A stretch of DNA of 64,000 nt from Strigamia acuminata (Eukaryota > Arthropoda > Chilopoda > Geophilomorpha > Linotaeniidae), in assembly GCA_949358305.1 (NCBI GenBank), contig OX442319.1, positions 7,626,001-7,690,000 on the forward strand, read 5' to 3'. The stretch's first letter is position 1. Each line of letters opens with the position of its first letter. The notes beneath the pieces were generated by a model. The model had not been told where the DNA came from and made no database searches. It was given only the letters and a program-made list of their open reading frames with translations. This document shows, piece after piece, positions 43,988 to 58,700 of the stretch. A program made the position numbers and the translations under genes.

Positions 43988-46914
43988 TTCAAAATTTAAT
44001 GCTTGGGTGTTGCTAAAACTTATATTGAAGGCTTCTACTAAGGTTTAAACACTATTTCTGAACATACAGAGACATTGGACTTGTGGTGTTTGTGCTAAGT
44101 AACTGTGATGAGATCAAAAGTCTATTCTCCCAAATCATTGCTTGGATGTTGCTAAAACTTACATTGAAGGCTTCTACTAAGGTTTAAACACTATTTCTGA
44201 ACATTCAGAGACATTGGTCTTGTGGTGTTTATGCTAAGTCAACTGTGATGAGATCAAAAGTCTATTCTCCCAAATCATCGGTTGGATGTTTCTAAAACTT
44301 ACATTGGAGCCTTCTACTAAGGTTTAAACACTATTTCTGAACATTCAGAGACATTGGTCTTATGGTGTTTGTGCTAAGTCAACTGTGATGAGATCAAAAG
44401 TCTATTCTCCCAAATCATCGGTTGAATGTTTCTAAAACTTACATTGGAGCCTTCTACTAAGGTTTAAACACTATTTCTGAACATTCAGAGACATTGGTCT
44501 TGTGGTGTTTGTGCTAAGTCAACTGTGATGAGATCAAAAGTCTATTCTCCCAAATCATCGGTTGGATGTTTCTAAAACTTACATTGGAGCCTTCTACTAA
44601 GGTTTAAACACTATTTCTGAACATTCAGAGACATTGGTCTTGTGGTGTTTGTGCTAAGTCAACTGCGATGTGAAATAAGCTCAAAATTTTTTTTTCAAAA
44701 TTTATTGCTTGGGTGTTGCTAAAACTTACATTGAAGGCTTCTACTAAGGTTTAAACACTATTTCTAAACATTCAGAGACATTGGTCTTGTGGTGTTTGTG
44801 CTAAGTCAACTGTGATGAGATCAAAAGTCTATTCTCCCAAATCATCGGTTGGATGTTTCTAAAACTTACATTGGAGCCTTCTACTAAGGTTTAAACACTA
44901 TTTCTGAACATTCAGAGACATTGGTCTTATGGTGTTTGTGCTAAGTCAACTATGATGAGATCAAAAGTCTATTCTCCCAAATCATCGGTTGAATGTTTCT
45001 AAAACTTACATTGGAGCCTTCTACTAAGGTTTAAACACTATTTCTGAACATTCAGAGACATTGGTCTTGTGGTGTTTGTGCTAAGTCAACTGTGATGAGA
45101 TCAAAAGTCTATTCTCCCAAATCATCGGTTGGATGTTTCTAAAACTTACATTGGAGCCTTCTACTAAGGTTTAAACACTATTTCTGAACATTCAGAGACA
45201 TTGGTCTTGTGGTGTTTGTGCTAAGTCAACTGCGATGTGAAATAAGCTCAAAATTTTTTTTTCAAAATTTATTGCTTGGGTGTTGCTAAAACTTACATTG
45301 AAGGCTTCTACTAAGGTTTAAACACTATTTCTAAACATTCAGAGACATTGGTCTTGTGGTGTTTGTGCTAAGTCAACTGTGATGAGATCAAAAGTCTATT
45401 CTCCCAAATCATCGGTTGGATGTTTCTAAAACTTACATTGGAGCCTTCTACTAAGGTTTAAACACTATTTCTGAACATTCAGAGACATTGGTCTTGTGGT
45501 GTTTGTGCTAAGTCAACTGCGATGTGAAATGAGCTCAAAATTTTTTTTTCAAAATTTATTGCTTGGGTGTTGCTAAAACTTATATTGAAGGCTTCTACTA
45601 AGGTTTAAACACTATTTCTGAACATACAGAGACATTGGACTTGTGGTGTTTGTGCTAAGTAACTGTGATGAGATCAAAAGTCTATTCTCCTAAATCATTG
45701 CTTGGATGTTGCTAAAACTTACATTGAAGGCTTCTACTAAGGTATAAACACTATTTCTGAACATTCAGAGACATTGGTCTTGTGGTGTTTGTGCTAAGTC
45801 AACTGTGATGAGATCAAAAGTCTATTCTCCCAAATCATCGGTTGGATGTTTCTAAAACTTACATTGGAGCCTTCTACTAAGGTTTAAACACTATTTCTGA
45901 ACATTCAGAGACATTGGTCTTATGGTGTTTGTGCTAAGTCAACTATGATGAGATCAAAAGTCTATTCTCCCAAATCATCGGTTGAATGTTTCTAAAACTT
46001 ACATTGGAGCCTTCTACTAAGGTTTAAACACTATTTCTGAACATTCAGAGACATTGGTCTTGTGGTGTTTGTGCTAAGTCAACTGTGATGAGATCAAAAG
46101 TCTATTCTCCCAAATCATCGGTTGGATGTTTCTAAAACTTACATTGGAGCCTTCTACTAAGGTTTAAACACTATTTCTGAACATTCAGAGACATTGGTCT
46201 TGTGGTGTTTGTGCTAAGTCAACTGCGATGTGAAATAAGCTCAAAATTTTTTTTTCAAAATTTATTGCTTGGGTGTTGCTAAAACTTACATTGAAGGCTT
46301 CTACTAAGGTTTAAACACTATTTCTAAACATTCAGAGACATTGGTCTTGTGGTGTTTGTGCTAAGTCAACTGTGATGAGATCAAAAGTCTATTCTCCCAA
46401 ATCATCGGTTGGATGTTTCTAAAACTTACATTGGAGCCTTCTACTAAGGTTTAAACACTATTTCTGAACATTCAGAGACATTGGTCTTGTGGTGTTTGTG
46501 CTAAGTCAACTGCGATGTGAAATGAGCTCAAAATTTTTTTTTCAAAATTTATTGCTTGGGTGTTGCTAAAACTTATATTGAAGGCTTCTACTAAGGTTTA
46601 AACACTATTTCTGAACATACAGAGACATTGGACTTGTGGTGTTTGTGCTAAGTAACTGTGATGAGATCAAAAGTCTATTCTCCTAAATCATTGCTTGGAT
46701 GTTGCTAAAACTTACATTGAAGGCTTCTACTAAGGTATAAACACTATTTCTGAACATTCAGAGACATTGGTCTTGTGGTGTTTGTGCTAAGTCAACTGTG
46801 ATGAGATCAAAAGTCTATTCTCCCAAATCATCGGTTGGATGTTTCTAAAACTTACATTGGAGCCTTCTACTAAGGTTTAAACACTATTTCTGAACATTCA
46901 GAGACATTGGTCTT
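41577..46914. repeat. Satellite segment duplicated at +8800 bp (copy 1)
   Basis: Private variants lie exactly 8800 bp from their partners: C-in-T-run at 41852/50652, GAGCTCAAAAG at 43679/52479, GGTATAAAC at 45741/54541 and 46734/55534. The only difference noticed inside is C/T at 43058/51858. The limits are the first mismatches on each side. Confidence 0.8.
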
Positions 46915-49900
46915 GTGGTGTTTGTGCTAAGTCAACTGTGATGAGATCAAAAGTCTATTCTCCCAAATCATCGGTTGGATGTTTCTAAAACTTACATTGG
47001 AGCCTTCTACTAAGGTTTAAACACTATTTCTGAACATTCAGAGACATTGGACTTGTGGTGTTTGTGCTAAGTAACTGTGATGAGATCAAAAGTCTATTCT
47101 CCTAAATCATTGCTTGGATGTTGCTAAAACTTACATTGAAGGCTTCTACTAAGGTATAAACACTATTTCTGAACATTCAGAGACATTGGTCTTGTGGTGT
47201 TTGTGCTAAGTCAACTGTGATGAGATCAAAAGTCTATTCTCCCAAATCATCGGTTGGATGTTTCTAAAACTTACATTGGAGCCTTCTACTAAGGTTTAAA
47301 CACTATTTCTGAACATTCAGAGACATTGGTCTTATGGTGTTTGTGCTAAGTCAACTATGATGAGATCAAAAGTCTATTCTCCCAAATCATCGGTTGAATG
47401 TTTCTAAAACTTACATTGGAGCCTTCTACTAAGGTTTAAACACTATTTCTGAACATTCAGAGACATTGGTCTTGTGGTGTTTGTGCTAAGTCAACTGTGA
47501 TGAGATCAAAAGTCTATTCTCCCAAATCATCGGTTGGATGTTTCTAAAACTTACATTGGAGCCTTCTACTAAGGTTTAAACACTATTTCTGAACATTCAG
47601 AGACATTGGTCTTGTGGTGTTTGTGCTAAGTCAACTGCGATGTGAAATAAGCTCAAAATTTTTTTTTCAAAATTTATTGCTTGGGTGTTGCTAAAACTTA
47701 CATTGAAGGCTTCTACTAAGGTTTAAACACTATTTCTAAACATTCAGAGACATTGGTCTTGTGGTGTTTGTGCTAAGTCAACTGTGATGAGATCAAAAGT
47801 CTATTCTCCCAAATCATCGGTTGGATGTTTCTAAAACTTACATTGGAGCCTTCTACTAAGGTTTAAACACTATTTCTGAACATTCAGAGACATTGGTCTT
47901 GTGGTGTTTGTGCTAAGTCAACTGCGATGTGAAATGAGCTCAAAATTTTTTTTTCAAAATTTATTGCTTGGGTGTTGCTAAAACTTATATTGAAGGCTTC
48001 TACTAAGGTTTAAACACTATTTCTGAACATACAGAGACATTGGACTTGTGGTGTTTGTGCTAAGTAACTGTGATGAGATCAAAAGTCTATTCTCCTAAAT
48101 CATTGCTTGGATGTTGCTAAAACTTACATTGAAGGCTTCTACTAAGGTATAAACACTATTTCTGAACATTCAGAGACATTGGTCTTGTGGTGTTTGTGCT
48201 AAGTCAACTGTGATGAGATCAAAAGTCTATTCTCCCAAATCATCGGTTGGATGTTTCTAAAACTTACATTGGAGCCTTCTACTAAGGTTTAAACACTATT
48301 TCTGAACATTCAGAGACATTGGTCTTATGGTGTTTGTGCTAAGTCAACTATGATGAGATCAAAAGTCTATTCTCCCAAATCATCGGTTGAATGTTTCTAA
48401 AACTTACATTGGAGCCTTCTACTAAGGTTTAAACACTATTTCTGAACATTCAGAGACATTGGTCTTGTGGTGTTTGTGCTAAGTCAACTGTGATGAGATC
48501 AAAAGTCTATTCTCCCAAATCATCGGTTGGATGTTTCTAAAACTTACATTGGAGCCTTCTACTAAGGTTTAAACACTATTTCTGAACATTCAGAGACATT
48601 GGTCTTGTGGTGTTTGTGCTAAGTCAACTGCGATGTGAAATAAGCTCAAAATTTTTTTTTCAAAATTTATTGCTTGGGTGTTGCTAAAACTTACATTGAA
48701 GGCTTCTACTAAGGTTTAAACACTATTTCTAAACATTCAGAGACATTGGTCTTGTGGTGTTTGTGCTAAGTCAACTGTGATGAGATCAAAAGTCTATTCT
48801 CCCAAATCATCGGTTGGATGTTTCTAAAACTTACATTGGAGCCTTCTACTAAGGTTTAAACACTATTTCTGAACATTCAGAGACATTGGTCTTGTGGTGT
48901 TTGTGCTAAGTCAACTGCGATGTGAAATGAGCTCAAAATTTTTTTTTCAAAATTTATTGCTTGGGTGTTGCTAAAACTTATATTGAAGGCTTCTACTAAG
49001 GTTTAAACACTATTTCTGAACATACAGAGACATTGGACTTGTGGTGTTTGTGCTAAGTAACTGTGATGAGATCAAAAGTCTATTCTCCTAAATCATTGCT
49101 TGGATGTTGCTAAAACTTACATTGAAGGCTTCTACTAAGGTATAAACACTATTTCTGAACATTCAGAGACATTGGTCTTGTGGTGTTTGTGCTAAGTCAA
49201 CTGTGATGAGATCAAAAGTCTATTCTCCCAAATCATCGGTTGGATGTTTCTAAAACTTACATTGGAGCCTTCTACTAAGGTTTAAACACTATTTCTGAAC
49301 ATTCAGAGACATTGGTCTTATGGTGTTTGTGCTAAGTCAACTATGATGAGATCAAAAGTCTATTCTCCCAAATCATCGGTTGAATGTTTCTAAAACTTAC
49401 ATTGGAGCCTTCTACTAAGGTTTAAACACTATTTCTGAACATTCAGAGACATTGGTCTTGTGGTGTTTGTGCTAAGTCAACTGTGATGAGATCAAAAGTC
49501 TATTCTCCCAAATCATCGGTTGGATGTTTCTAAAACTTACATTGGAGCCTTCTACTAAGGTTTAAACACTATTTCTGAACATTCAGAGACATTGGTCTTG
49601 TGGTGTTTGTGCTAAGTCAACTGCGATGTGAAATAAGCTCAAAATTTTTTTTTCAAAATTTATTGCTTGGGTGTTGCTAAAACTTACATTGAAGGCTTCT
49701 ACTAAGGTTTAAACACTATTTCTAAACATTCAGAGACATTGGTCTTGTGGTGTTTGTGCTAAGTCAACTGTGATGAGATCAAAAGTCTATTCTCCCAAAT
49801 CATCGGTTGGATGTTTCTAAAACTTACATTGGAGCCTTCTACTAAGGTTTAAACACTATTTCTGAACATTCAGAGACATTGGTCTTGTGGTGTTTGTGCT

Positions 49901-50450
49901 AAGTCAACTGCGATGTGAAATGAGCTCAAAATTTTTTTTTCAAAATTTATTGCTTGGGTGTTGCTAAAACTTATATTGAAGGCTTCTACTAAGGTTTAAA
50001 CACTATTTCTGAACATACAGAGACATTGGACTTGTGGTGTTTGTGCTAAGTAACTGTGATGAGATCAAAAGTCTATTCTCCTAAATCATTGCTTGGATGT
50101 TGCTAAAACTTACATTGAAGGCTTCTACTAAGGTATAAACACTATTTCTGAACATTCAGAGACATTGGTCTTGTGGTGTTTGTGCTAAGTCAACTGTGAT
50201 GAGATCAAAAGTCTATTCTCCCAAATCATCGGTTGGATGTTTCTAAAACTTACATTGGAGCCTTCTACTAAGGTTTAAACACTATTTCTGAACATTCAGA
50301 GACATTGGTCTTATGGTGTTTGTGCTAAGTCAACTATGATGAGATCAAAAGTCTATTCTCCCAAATCATCGGTTGAATGTTTCTAAAACTTACATTGGAG
50401 CCTTCTACTAAGGTTTAAACACTATTTCTGAACATTCAGAGACATTGGTC
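44750..50450. repeat. Higher-order repeat, 7 monomers, period 993 bp
   Basis: GGTATAAAC occurs at 45741, 46734, 48146, 49139 and 50132 and CTATGATG at 44951, 45944, 47356, 48349, 49342 and 50335, with steps of 993 bp. One shortened copy gives a 419-bp step at 46734-47153. 993 equals four units of 140, two of 147 and one of 139 bp. Confidence 0.9.
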
Positions 50451-53400
50451 TTGTGGTGTTTGTGCTAAGTCAACTGCGATGTGAAATGAGCTCAAAATTT
50501 TTTTTTCAAAATTTATTGCTTGGGTGTTGCTAAAACTTAGATTGAAGGCTTCTACTAAGGTTTAAACACTATTTCTGAACATTCAGAGACATTGGTCTTG
50601 TGGTGTTTGTGCTAAGTCAACTGCGATGTGAAATGAGCTCAAAATTTTTTTCTTCAAAATTTAATGCTTGGGTGTTGCTAAAACTTATATTGAAGGCTTC
50701 TACTAAGGTTTAAACACTATTTCTGAACATACAGAGACATTGGACTTGTGGTGTTTGTGCTAAGTAACTGTGATGAGATCAAAAGTCTATTCTCCCAAAT
50801 CATTGCTTGGATGTTGCTAAAACTTACATTGAAGGCTTCTACTAAGGTTTAAACACTATTTCTGAACATTCAGAGACATTGGTCTTGTGGTGTTTATGCT
50901 AAGTCAACTGTGATGAGATCAAAAGTCTATTCTCCCAAATCATCGGTTGGATGTTTCTAAAACTTACATTGGAGCCTTCTACTAAGGTTTAAACACTATT
51001 TCTGAACATTCAGAGACATTGGTCTTATGGTGTTTGTGCTAAGTCAACTGTGATGAGATCAAAAGTCTATTCTCCCAAATCATCAGTTGAATGTTTCTAA
51101 AACTTACATTGGAGCCTTCTACTAAGGTTTAAACACTATTTCTGAACATTCAGAGACATTGGTCTTGTGGTGTTTGTGCTAAGTCAACTGTGATGAGATC
51201 AAAAGTCTATTCTCCCAAATCATCGGTTGGATGTTTCTAAAACTTACATTGGAGCCTTCTACTAAGGTTTAAACACTATTTCTGAACATTCAGAGACATT
51301 GGTCTTGTGGTGTTTGTGCTAAGTCAACTGCGATGTGAAATAAGCTCAAAATTTTTTTTTCAAAATTTATTGCTTGGGTGTTGCTAAAACTTACATTGAA
51401 GGCTTCTACTAAGGTTTAAACACTATTTCTAAACATTCAGAGACATTGGTCTTGTGGTGTTTGTGCTAAGTCAACTGTGATGAGATCAAAAGTCTATTCT
51501 CCCAAATCATCGGTTGGATGTTTCTAAAACTTACATTGGAGCCTTCTACTAAGGTTTAAACACTATTTCTGAACATTCAGAGACATTGGTCTTATGGTGT
51601 TTGTGCTAAGTCAACTATGATGAGATCAAAAGTCTATTCTCCCAAATCATCGGTTGAATGTTTCTAAAACTTACATTGGAGCCTTCTACTAAGGTTTAAA
51701 CACTATTTCTGAACATTCAGAGACATTGGTCTTGTGGTGTTTGTGCTAAGTCAACTGTGATGAGATCAAAAGTCTATTCTCCCAAATCATCGGTTAGATG
51801 TTTCTAAAACTTACATTGGAGCCTTCTACTAAGGTTTAAACACTATTTCTGAACATTTAGAGACATTGGTCTTGTGGTGTTTGTGCTAAGTCAACTGCGA
51901 TGTGAAATAAGCTCAAAATTTTTTTTTCAAAATTTATTGCTTGGGTGTTGCTAAAACTTACATTGAAGGCTTCTACTAAGGTTTAAACACTATTTCTAAA
52001 CATTCAGAGACATTGGTCTTGTGGTGTTTGTGCTAAGTCAACTGTGATGAGATCAAAAGTCTATTCTCCCAAATCATCGGTTGGATGTTTCTAAAACTTA
52101 CATTGGAGCCTTCTACTAAGGTTTAAACACTATTTCTGAACATTCAGAGACATTGGTCTTGTGGTGTTTGTGCTAAGTCAACTGTGATGAGATCAAAAGT
52201 CTATTCTCCCAAATCATCGGTTAGATGTTTCTAAAACTTACATTGGAGCCTTCTACTAAGGTTTAAACACTATTTCTGAACATTCAGAGACATTGGTCTT
52301 GTGGTGTTTGTGCTAAGTCAACTGCGATGTGAAATAAGCTCAAAATTTTTTTTTCAAAGTTTATTGCTTGGGTGTTGCTAAAACTTACATTGAAGGCTTC
52401 TACTAAGGTTTAAACACTATTTCTAAACATTCAGAGACATTGGTCTTGTGGTGTTTGTGCTAAGTCAACTGTGATGAGCTCAAAAGTCTATTCTCCCAAA
52501 TCATCGGTTGGATGTTTCTAAAACTTACATTGGAGCCTTCTACTAAGGTTTAAACACTATTTCTGAACATTCAGAGACATTGGTCTTGTGGTGTTTGTGC
52601 TAAGTCAACTGCGATGTGAAATGAGCTCAAAATTTTTTTTTCAAAATTTATTGCTTGGGTGTTGCTAAAACTTAGATTGAAGGCTTCTACTAAGGTTTAA
52701 ACACTATTTCTGAACATTCAGAGACATTGGTCTTGTGGTGTTTGTGCTAAGTCAACTGCGATGTGAAATGAGCTCAAAATTTTTTTCTTCAAAATTTAAT
52801 GCTTGGGTGTTGCTAAAACTTATATTGAAGGCTTCTACTAAGGTTTAAACACTATTTCTGAACATACAGAGACATTGGACTTGTGGTGTTTGTGCTAAGT
52901 AACTGTGATGAGATCAAAAGTCTATTCTCCCAAATCATTGCTTGGATGTTGCTAAAACTTACATTGAAGGCTTCTACTAAGGTTTAAACACTATTTCTGA
53001 ACATTCAGAGACATTGGTCTTGTGGTGTTTATGCTAAGTCAACTGTGATGAGATCAAAAGTCTATTCTCCCAAATCATCGGTTGGATGTTTCTAAAACTT
53101 ACATTGGAGCCTTCTACTAAGGTTTAAACACTATTTCTGAACATTCAGAGACATTGGTCTTATGGTGTTTGTGCTAAGTCAACTGTGATGAGATCAAAAG
53201 TCTATTCTCCCAAATCATCGGTTGAATGTTTCTAAAACTTACATTGGAGCCTTCTACTAAGGTTTAAACACTATTTCTGAACATTCAGAGACATTGGTCT
53301 TGTGGTGTTTGTGCTAAGTCAACTGTGATGAGATCAAAAGTCTATTCTCCCAAATCATCGGTTGGATGTTTCTAAAACTTACATTGGAGCCTTCTACTAA

Positions 53401-55714
53401 GGTTTAAACACTATTTCTGAACATTCAGAGACATTGGTCTTGTGGTGTTTGTGCTAAGTCAACTGCGATGTGAAATAAGCTCAAAATTTTTTTTTCAAAA
53501 TTTATTGCTTGGGTGTTGCTAAAACTTACATTGAAGGCTTCTACTAAGGTTTAAACACTATTTCTAAACATTCAGAGACATTGGTCTTGTGGTGTTTGTG
53601 CTAAGTCAACTGTGATGAGATCAAAAGTCTATTCTCCCAAATCATCGGTTGGATGTTTCTAAAACTTACATTGGAGCCTTCTACTAAGGTTTAAACACTA
53701 TTTCTGAACATTCAGAGACATTGGTCTTATGGTGTTTGTGCTAAGTCAACTATGATGAGATCAAAAGTCTATTCTCCCAAATCATCGGTTGAATGTTTCT
53801 AAAACTTACATTGGAGCCTTCTACTAAGGTTTAAACACTATTTCTGAACATTCAGAGACATTGGTCTTGTGGTGTTTGTGCTAAGTCAACTGTGATGAGA
53901 TCAAAAGTCTATTCTCCCAAATCATCGGTTGGATGTTTCTAAAACTTACATTGGAGCCTTCTACTAAGGTTTAAACACTATTTCTGAACATTCAGAGACA
54001 TTGGTCTTGTGGTGTTTGTGCTAAGTCAACTGCGATGTGAAATAAGCTCAAAATTTTTTTTTCAAAATTTATTGCTTGGGTGTTGCTAAAACTTACATTG
54101 AAGGCTTCTACTAAGGTTTAAACACTATTTCTAAACATTCAGAGACATTGGTCTTGTGGTGTTTGTGCTAAGTCAACTGTGATGAGATCAAAAGTCTATT
54201 CTCCCAAATCATCGGTTGGATGTTTCTAAAACTTACATTGGAGCCTTCTACTAAGGTTTAAACACTATTTCTGAACATTCAGAGACATTGGTCTTGTGGT
54301 GTTTGTGCTAAGTCAACTGCGATGTGAAATGAGCTCAAAATTTTTTTTTCAAAATTTATTGCTTGGGTGTTGCTAAAACTTATATTGAAGGCTTCTACTA
54401 AGGTTTAAACACTATTTCTGAACATACAGAGACATTGGACTTGTGGTGTTTGTGCTAAGTAACTGTGATGAGATCAAAAGTCTATTCTCCTAAATCATTG
54501 CTTGGATGTTGCTAAAACTTACATTGAAGGCTTCTACTAAGGTATAAACACTATTTCTGAACATTCAGAGACATTGGTCTTGTGGTGTTTGTGCTAAGTC
54601 AACTGTGATGAGATCAAAAGTCTATTCTCCCAAATCATCGGTTGGATGTTTCTAAAACTTACATTGGAGCCTTCTACTAAGGTTTAAACACTATTTCTGA
54701 ACATTCAGAGACATTGGTCTTATGGTGTTTGTGCTAAGTCAACTATGATGAGATCAAAAGTCTATTCTCCCAAATCATCGGTTGAATGTTTCTAAAACTT
54801 ACATTGGAGCCTTCTACTAAGGTTTAAACACTATTTCTGAACATTCAGAGACATTGGTCTTGTGGTGTTTGTGCTAAGTCAACTGTGATGAGATCAAAAG
54901 TCTATTCTCCCAAATCATCGGTTGGATGTTTCTAAAACTTACATTGGAGCCTTCTACTAAGGTTTAAACACTATTTCTGAACATTCAGAGACATTGGTCT
55001 TGTGGTGTTTGTGCTAAGTCAACTGCGATGTGAAATAAGCTCAAAATTTTTTTTTCAAAATTTATTGCTTGGGTGTTGCTAAAACTTACATTGAAGGCTT
55101 CTACTAAGGTTTAAACACTATTTCTAAACATTCAGAGACATTGGTCTTGTGGTGTTTGTGCTAAGTCAACTGTGATGAGATCAAAAGTCTATTCTCCCAA
55201 ATCATCGGTTGGATGTTTCTAAAACTTACATTGGAGCCTTCTACTAAGGTTTAAACACTATTTCTGAACATTCAGAGACATTGGTCTTGTGGTGTTTGTG
55301 CTAAGTCAACTGCGATGTGAAATGAGCTCAAAATTTTTTTTTCAAAATTTATTGCTTGGGTGTTGCTAAAACTTATATTGAAGGCTTCTACTAAGGTTTA
55401 AACACTATTTCTGAACATACAGAGACATTGGACTTGTGGTGTTTGTGCTAAGTAACTGTGATGAGATCAAAAGTCTATTCTCCTAAATCATTGCTTGGAT
55501 GTTGCTAAAACTTACATTGAAGGCTTCTACTAAGGTATAAACACTATTTCTGAACATTCAGAGACATTGGTCTTGTGGTGTTTGTGCTAAGTCAACTGTG
55601 ATGAGATCAAAAGTCTATTCTCCCAAATCATCGGTTGGATGTTTCTAAAACTTACATTGGAGCCTTCTACTAAGGTTTAAACACTATTTCTGAACATTCA
55701 GAGACATTGGTCTT
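50377..55714. repeat. Satellite segment duplicated at +8800 bp (copy 2)
   Basis: Partner of 41577-46914; it includes two more copies of the 993-bp repeat (anchors 54541 and 55534). Confidence 0.8.
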
Positions 55715-58700
55715 ATGGTGTTTGTGCTAAGTCAACTATGATGAGATCAAAAGTCTATTCTCCCAAATCATCGGTTGAATGTTTCTAAAACTTACATTGG
55801 AGCCTTCTACTAAGGTTTAAACACTATTTCTGAACATTCAGAGACATTGGTCTTGTGGTGTTTGTGCTAAGTCAACTGTGATGAGATCAAAAGTCTATTC
55901 TCCCAAATCATCGGTTAGATGTTTCTAAAACTTACATTGGAGCCTTCTACTAAGGTTTAAACACTATTTCTGAACATTCAGAGACATTGGTCTTGTGGTG
56001 TTTGTGCTAAGTCAACTGCGATGTGAAATAAGCTCAAAATTTTTTTTTCAAAGTTTATTGCTTGGGTGTTGCTAAAACTTACATTGAAGGCTTCTACTAA
56101 GGTTTAAACACTATTTCTAAACATTCAGAGACATTGGTCTTGTGGTGTTTGTGCTAAGTCAACTGTGATGAGATCAAAAGTCTATTCTCCCAAATCATCG
56201 GTTGGATGTTTCTAAAACTTACATTGGAGCCTTCTACTAAGGTTTAAACACTATTTCTGAACATTCAGAGACATTGGTCTTGTGGTGTTTGTGCTAAGTC
56301 AACTGCGATGTGAAATAAGCTCAAAATTTTTTTTTCAAAATTTATTGCTTGGGTGTTGCTAAAACTTACATTGAAGGCTTCTACTAAGGTTTAAACACTA
56401 TTTCTAAACATTCAGAGACATTGGTCTTGTGGTGTTTGTGCTAAGTCAACTGTGATGAGATCAAAAGTCTATTCTCCCAAATCATCGGTTGGATGTTTCT
56501 AAAACTTACATTGGAGCCTTCTACTAAGGTTTAAACACTATTTCTGAACATTCAGAGACATTGGTCTTGTGGTGTTTGTGCTAAGTCAACTGTGATGAGA
56601 TCAAAAGTCTATTCTCCCAAATCATCGGTTAGATGTTTCTAAAACTTACATTGGAGCCTTCTACTAAGGTTTAAACACTATTTCTGAACATTCAGAGACA
56701 TTGGTCTTGTGGTGTTTGTGCTAAGTCAACTGCGATGTGAAATAAGCTCAAAATTTTTTTTTCAAAGTTTATTGCTTGGGTGTTGCTAAAACTTACATTG
56801 AAGGCTTCTACTAAGGTTTAAACACTATTTCTAAACATTCAGAGACATTGGTCTGGTGGTGTTTGTGCTAAGTCAACTGTGATGAGATCAAAAGTCTATT
56901 CTCCCAAATCATCGGTTGGATGTTTCTAAAACTTACATTGGAGCCTTCTACTAAGGTTTAAACACTATTTCTGAACATTCAGAGACATTGGTCTTGTGGT
57001 GTTTGTGCTAAGTCAACTGCGATGTGAAATAAGCTCAAAATTTTTTTTTCAAAGTTTATTGCTTGGGTGTTGCTAAAACTTACATTGAAGGCTTCTACTA
57101 AGGTTTAAACACTATTTCTAAACATTCAGAGACATTGGTCTTGTGGTGTTTGTGCTAAGTCAACTGTGATGAGATCAAAAGTCTATTCTCTCAAATCATC
57201 GGTTGGATGTTTCTAAAACTTACATTGGAGCCTTCTACTAAGGTTTAAACACTATTTCTGAACATTCAGAGACATTGGACTTGTGGTGTTTGTGCTAAGT
57301 CAACTGCGATGTGAAATGAGCTCAAAATTTTTTTTTCAAAATTTAATGCTTGGGTGTTGCTAAAACTTATATTGAAGGCTTCTACTAAGGTTTAAACACT
57401 ATTTCTGAACATTCAGAGACATTGGACTTGTGGTGTTTGTGCTAAGTCAACTGTGATGAGATCAAAAGTTTATTCTCCCAAATCATTCGTTGGATGTTTC
57501 TAAAACTTACATTGGAGCCTTCTACTAAGGTTTAAACACTATTTCTGAACATTCAGAGACATTGGTCTTGTGGTGTTTGTGCTAAGTCAACTGTGATGAG
57601 ATCAAAAGTCTATTCTCCCAAATCATCGGTTGGATGTTTCTAAAACTTACATTGGAGCCTTCTACTAAGGTTTAAACACTATTTCTGAACATTCAGAGAC
57701 ATTGGTCTTGTGGTGTTTGTGCTAAGTCAACTGCGATGTGAAATGAGCTCAAAATTTTTTTTTCAAAATTTATTGCTTGGGTGTTGCTAAAACTTAGATT
57801 GAAGGCTTCTACTAAGGTTTAAACACTATTTCTGAACATTCAGAGACATTGGTCTTGTGGTGTTTGTGCTAAGTCAACTGCGATGTGAAATGAGCTCAAA
57901 ATTTTTTTCTTCAAAATTTAATGCTTGGGTGTTGCTAAAACTTATATTGAAGGCTTCTACTAAGGTTTAAACACTATTTCTGAACATACAGAGACATTGG
58001 ACTTGTGGTGTTTGTGCTAAGTAACTGTGATGAGATCAAAAGTCTATTCTCCCAAATCATTGCTTGGATGTTGCTAAAACTTACATTGAAGGCTTCTACT
58101 AAGGTTTAAACACTATTTCTGAACATTCAGAGACATTGGTCTTGTGGTGTTTGTGCTAAGTCAACTGTGATGAGATCAAAAGTCTATTCTCCCAAATCAT
58201 CGGTTGGATGTTTCTAAAACTTACATTGGAGCCTTCTACTAAGGTTTAAACACTATTTCTGAACATTCAGAGACATTGGTCTTGTGGTGTTTGTGCTAAG
58301 TCAACTGCGATGTGAAATAAGCTCAAAATTTTTTTTTCAAAGTTTATTGCTTGGGTGTTGCTAAAACTTACATTGAAGGCTTCTACTAAGGTTTAAACAC
58401 TATTTCTGAACATTCAGAGACATTGGTCTTGTGGTGTTTGTGCTAAGTCAACTGTGATGAGATCAAAAGTCTATTCTCCCAAATCATCGGTTGGATGTTT
58501 CTAAAACTTACATTGGAGCCTTCTACTAAGGTTTAAACACTATTTCTGAACATTCAGAGACATTGGTCTTGTGGTGTTTGTGCTAAGTCAACTGCGATGT
58601 GAAATAAGCTCAAAATTTTTTTTTCAAAATTTATTGCTTGGGTGTTGCTAAAACTTACATTGAAGGCTTCTACTAAGGTTTAAACACTATTTCTAAACAT

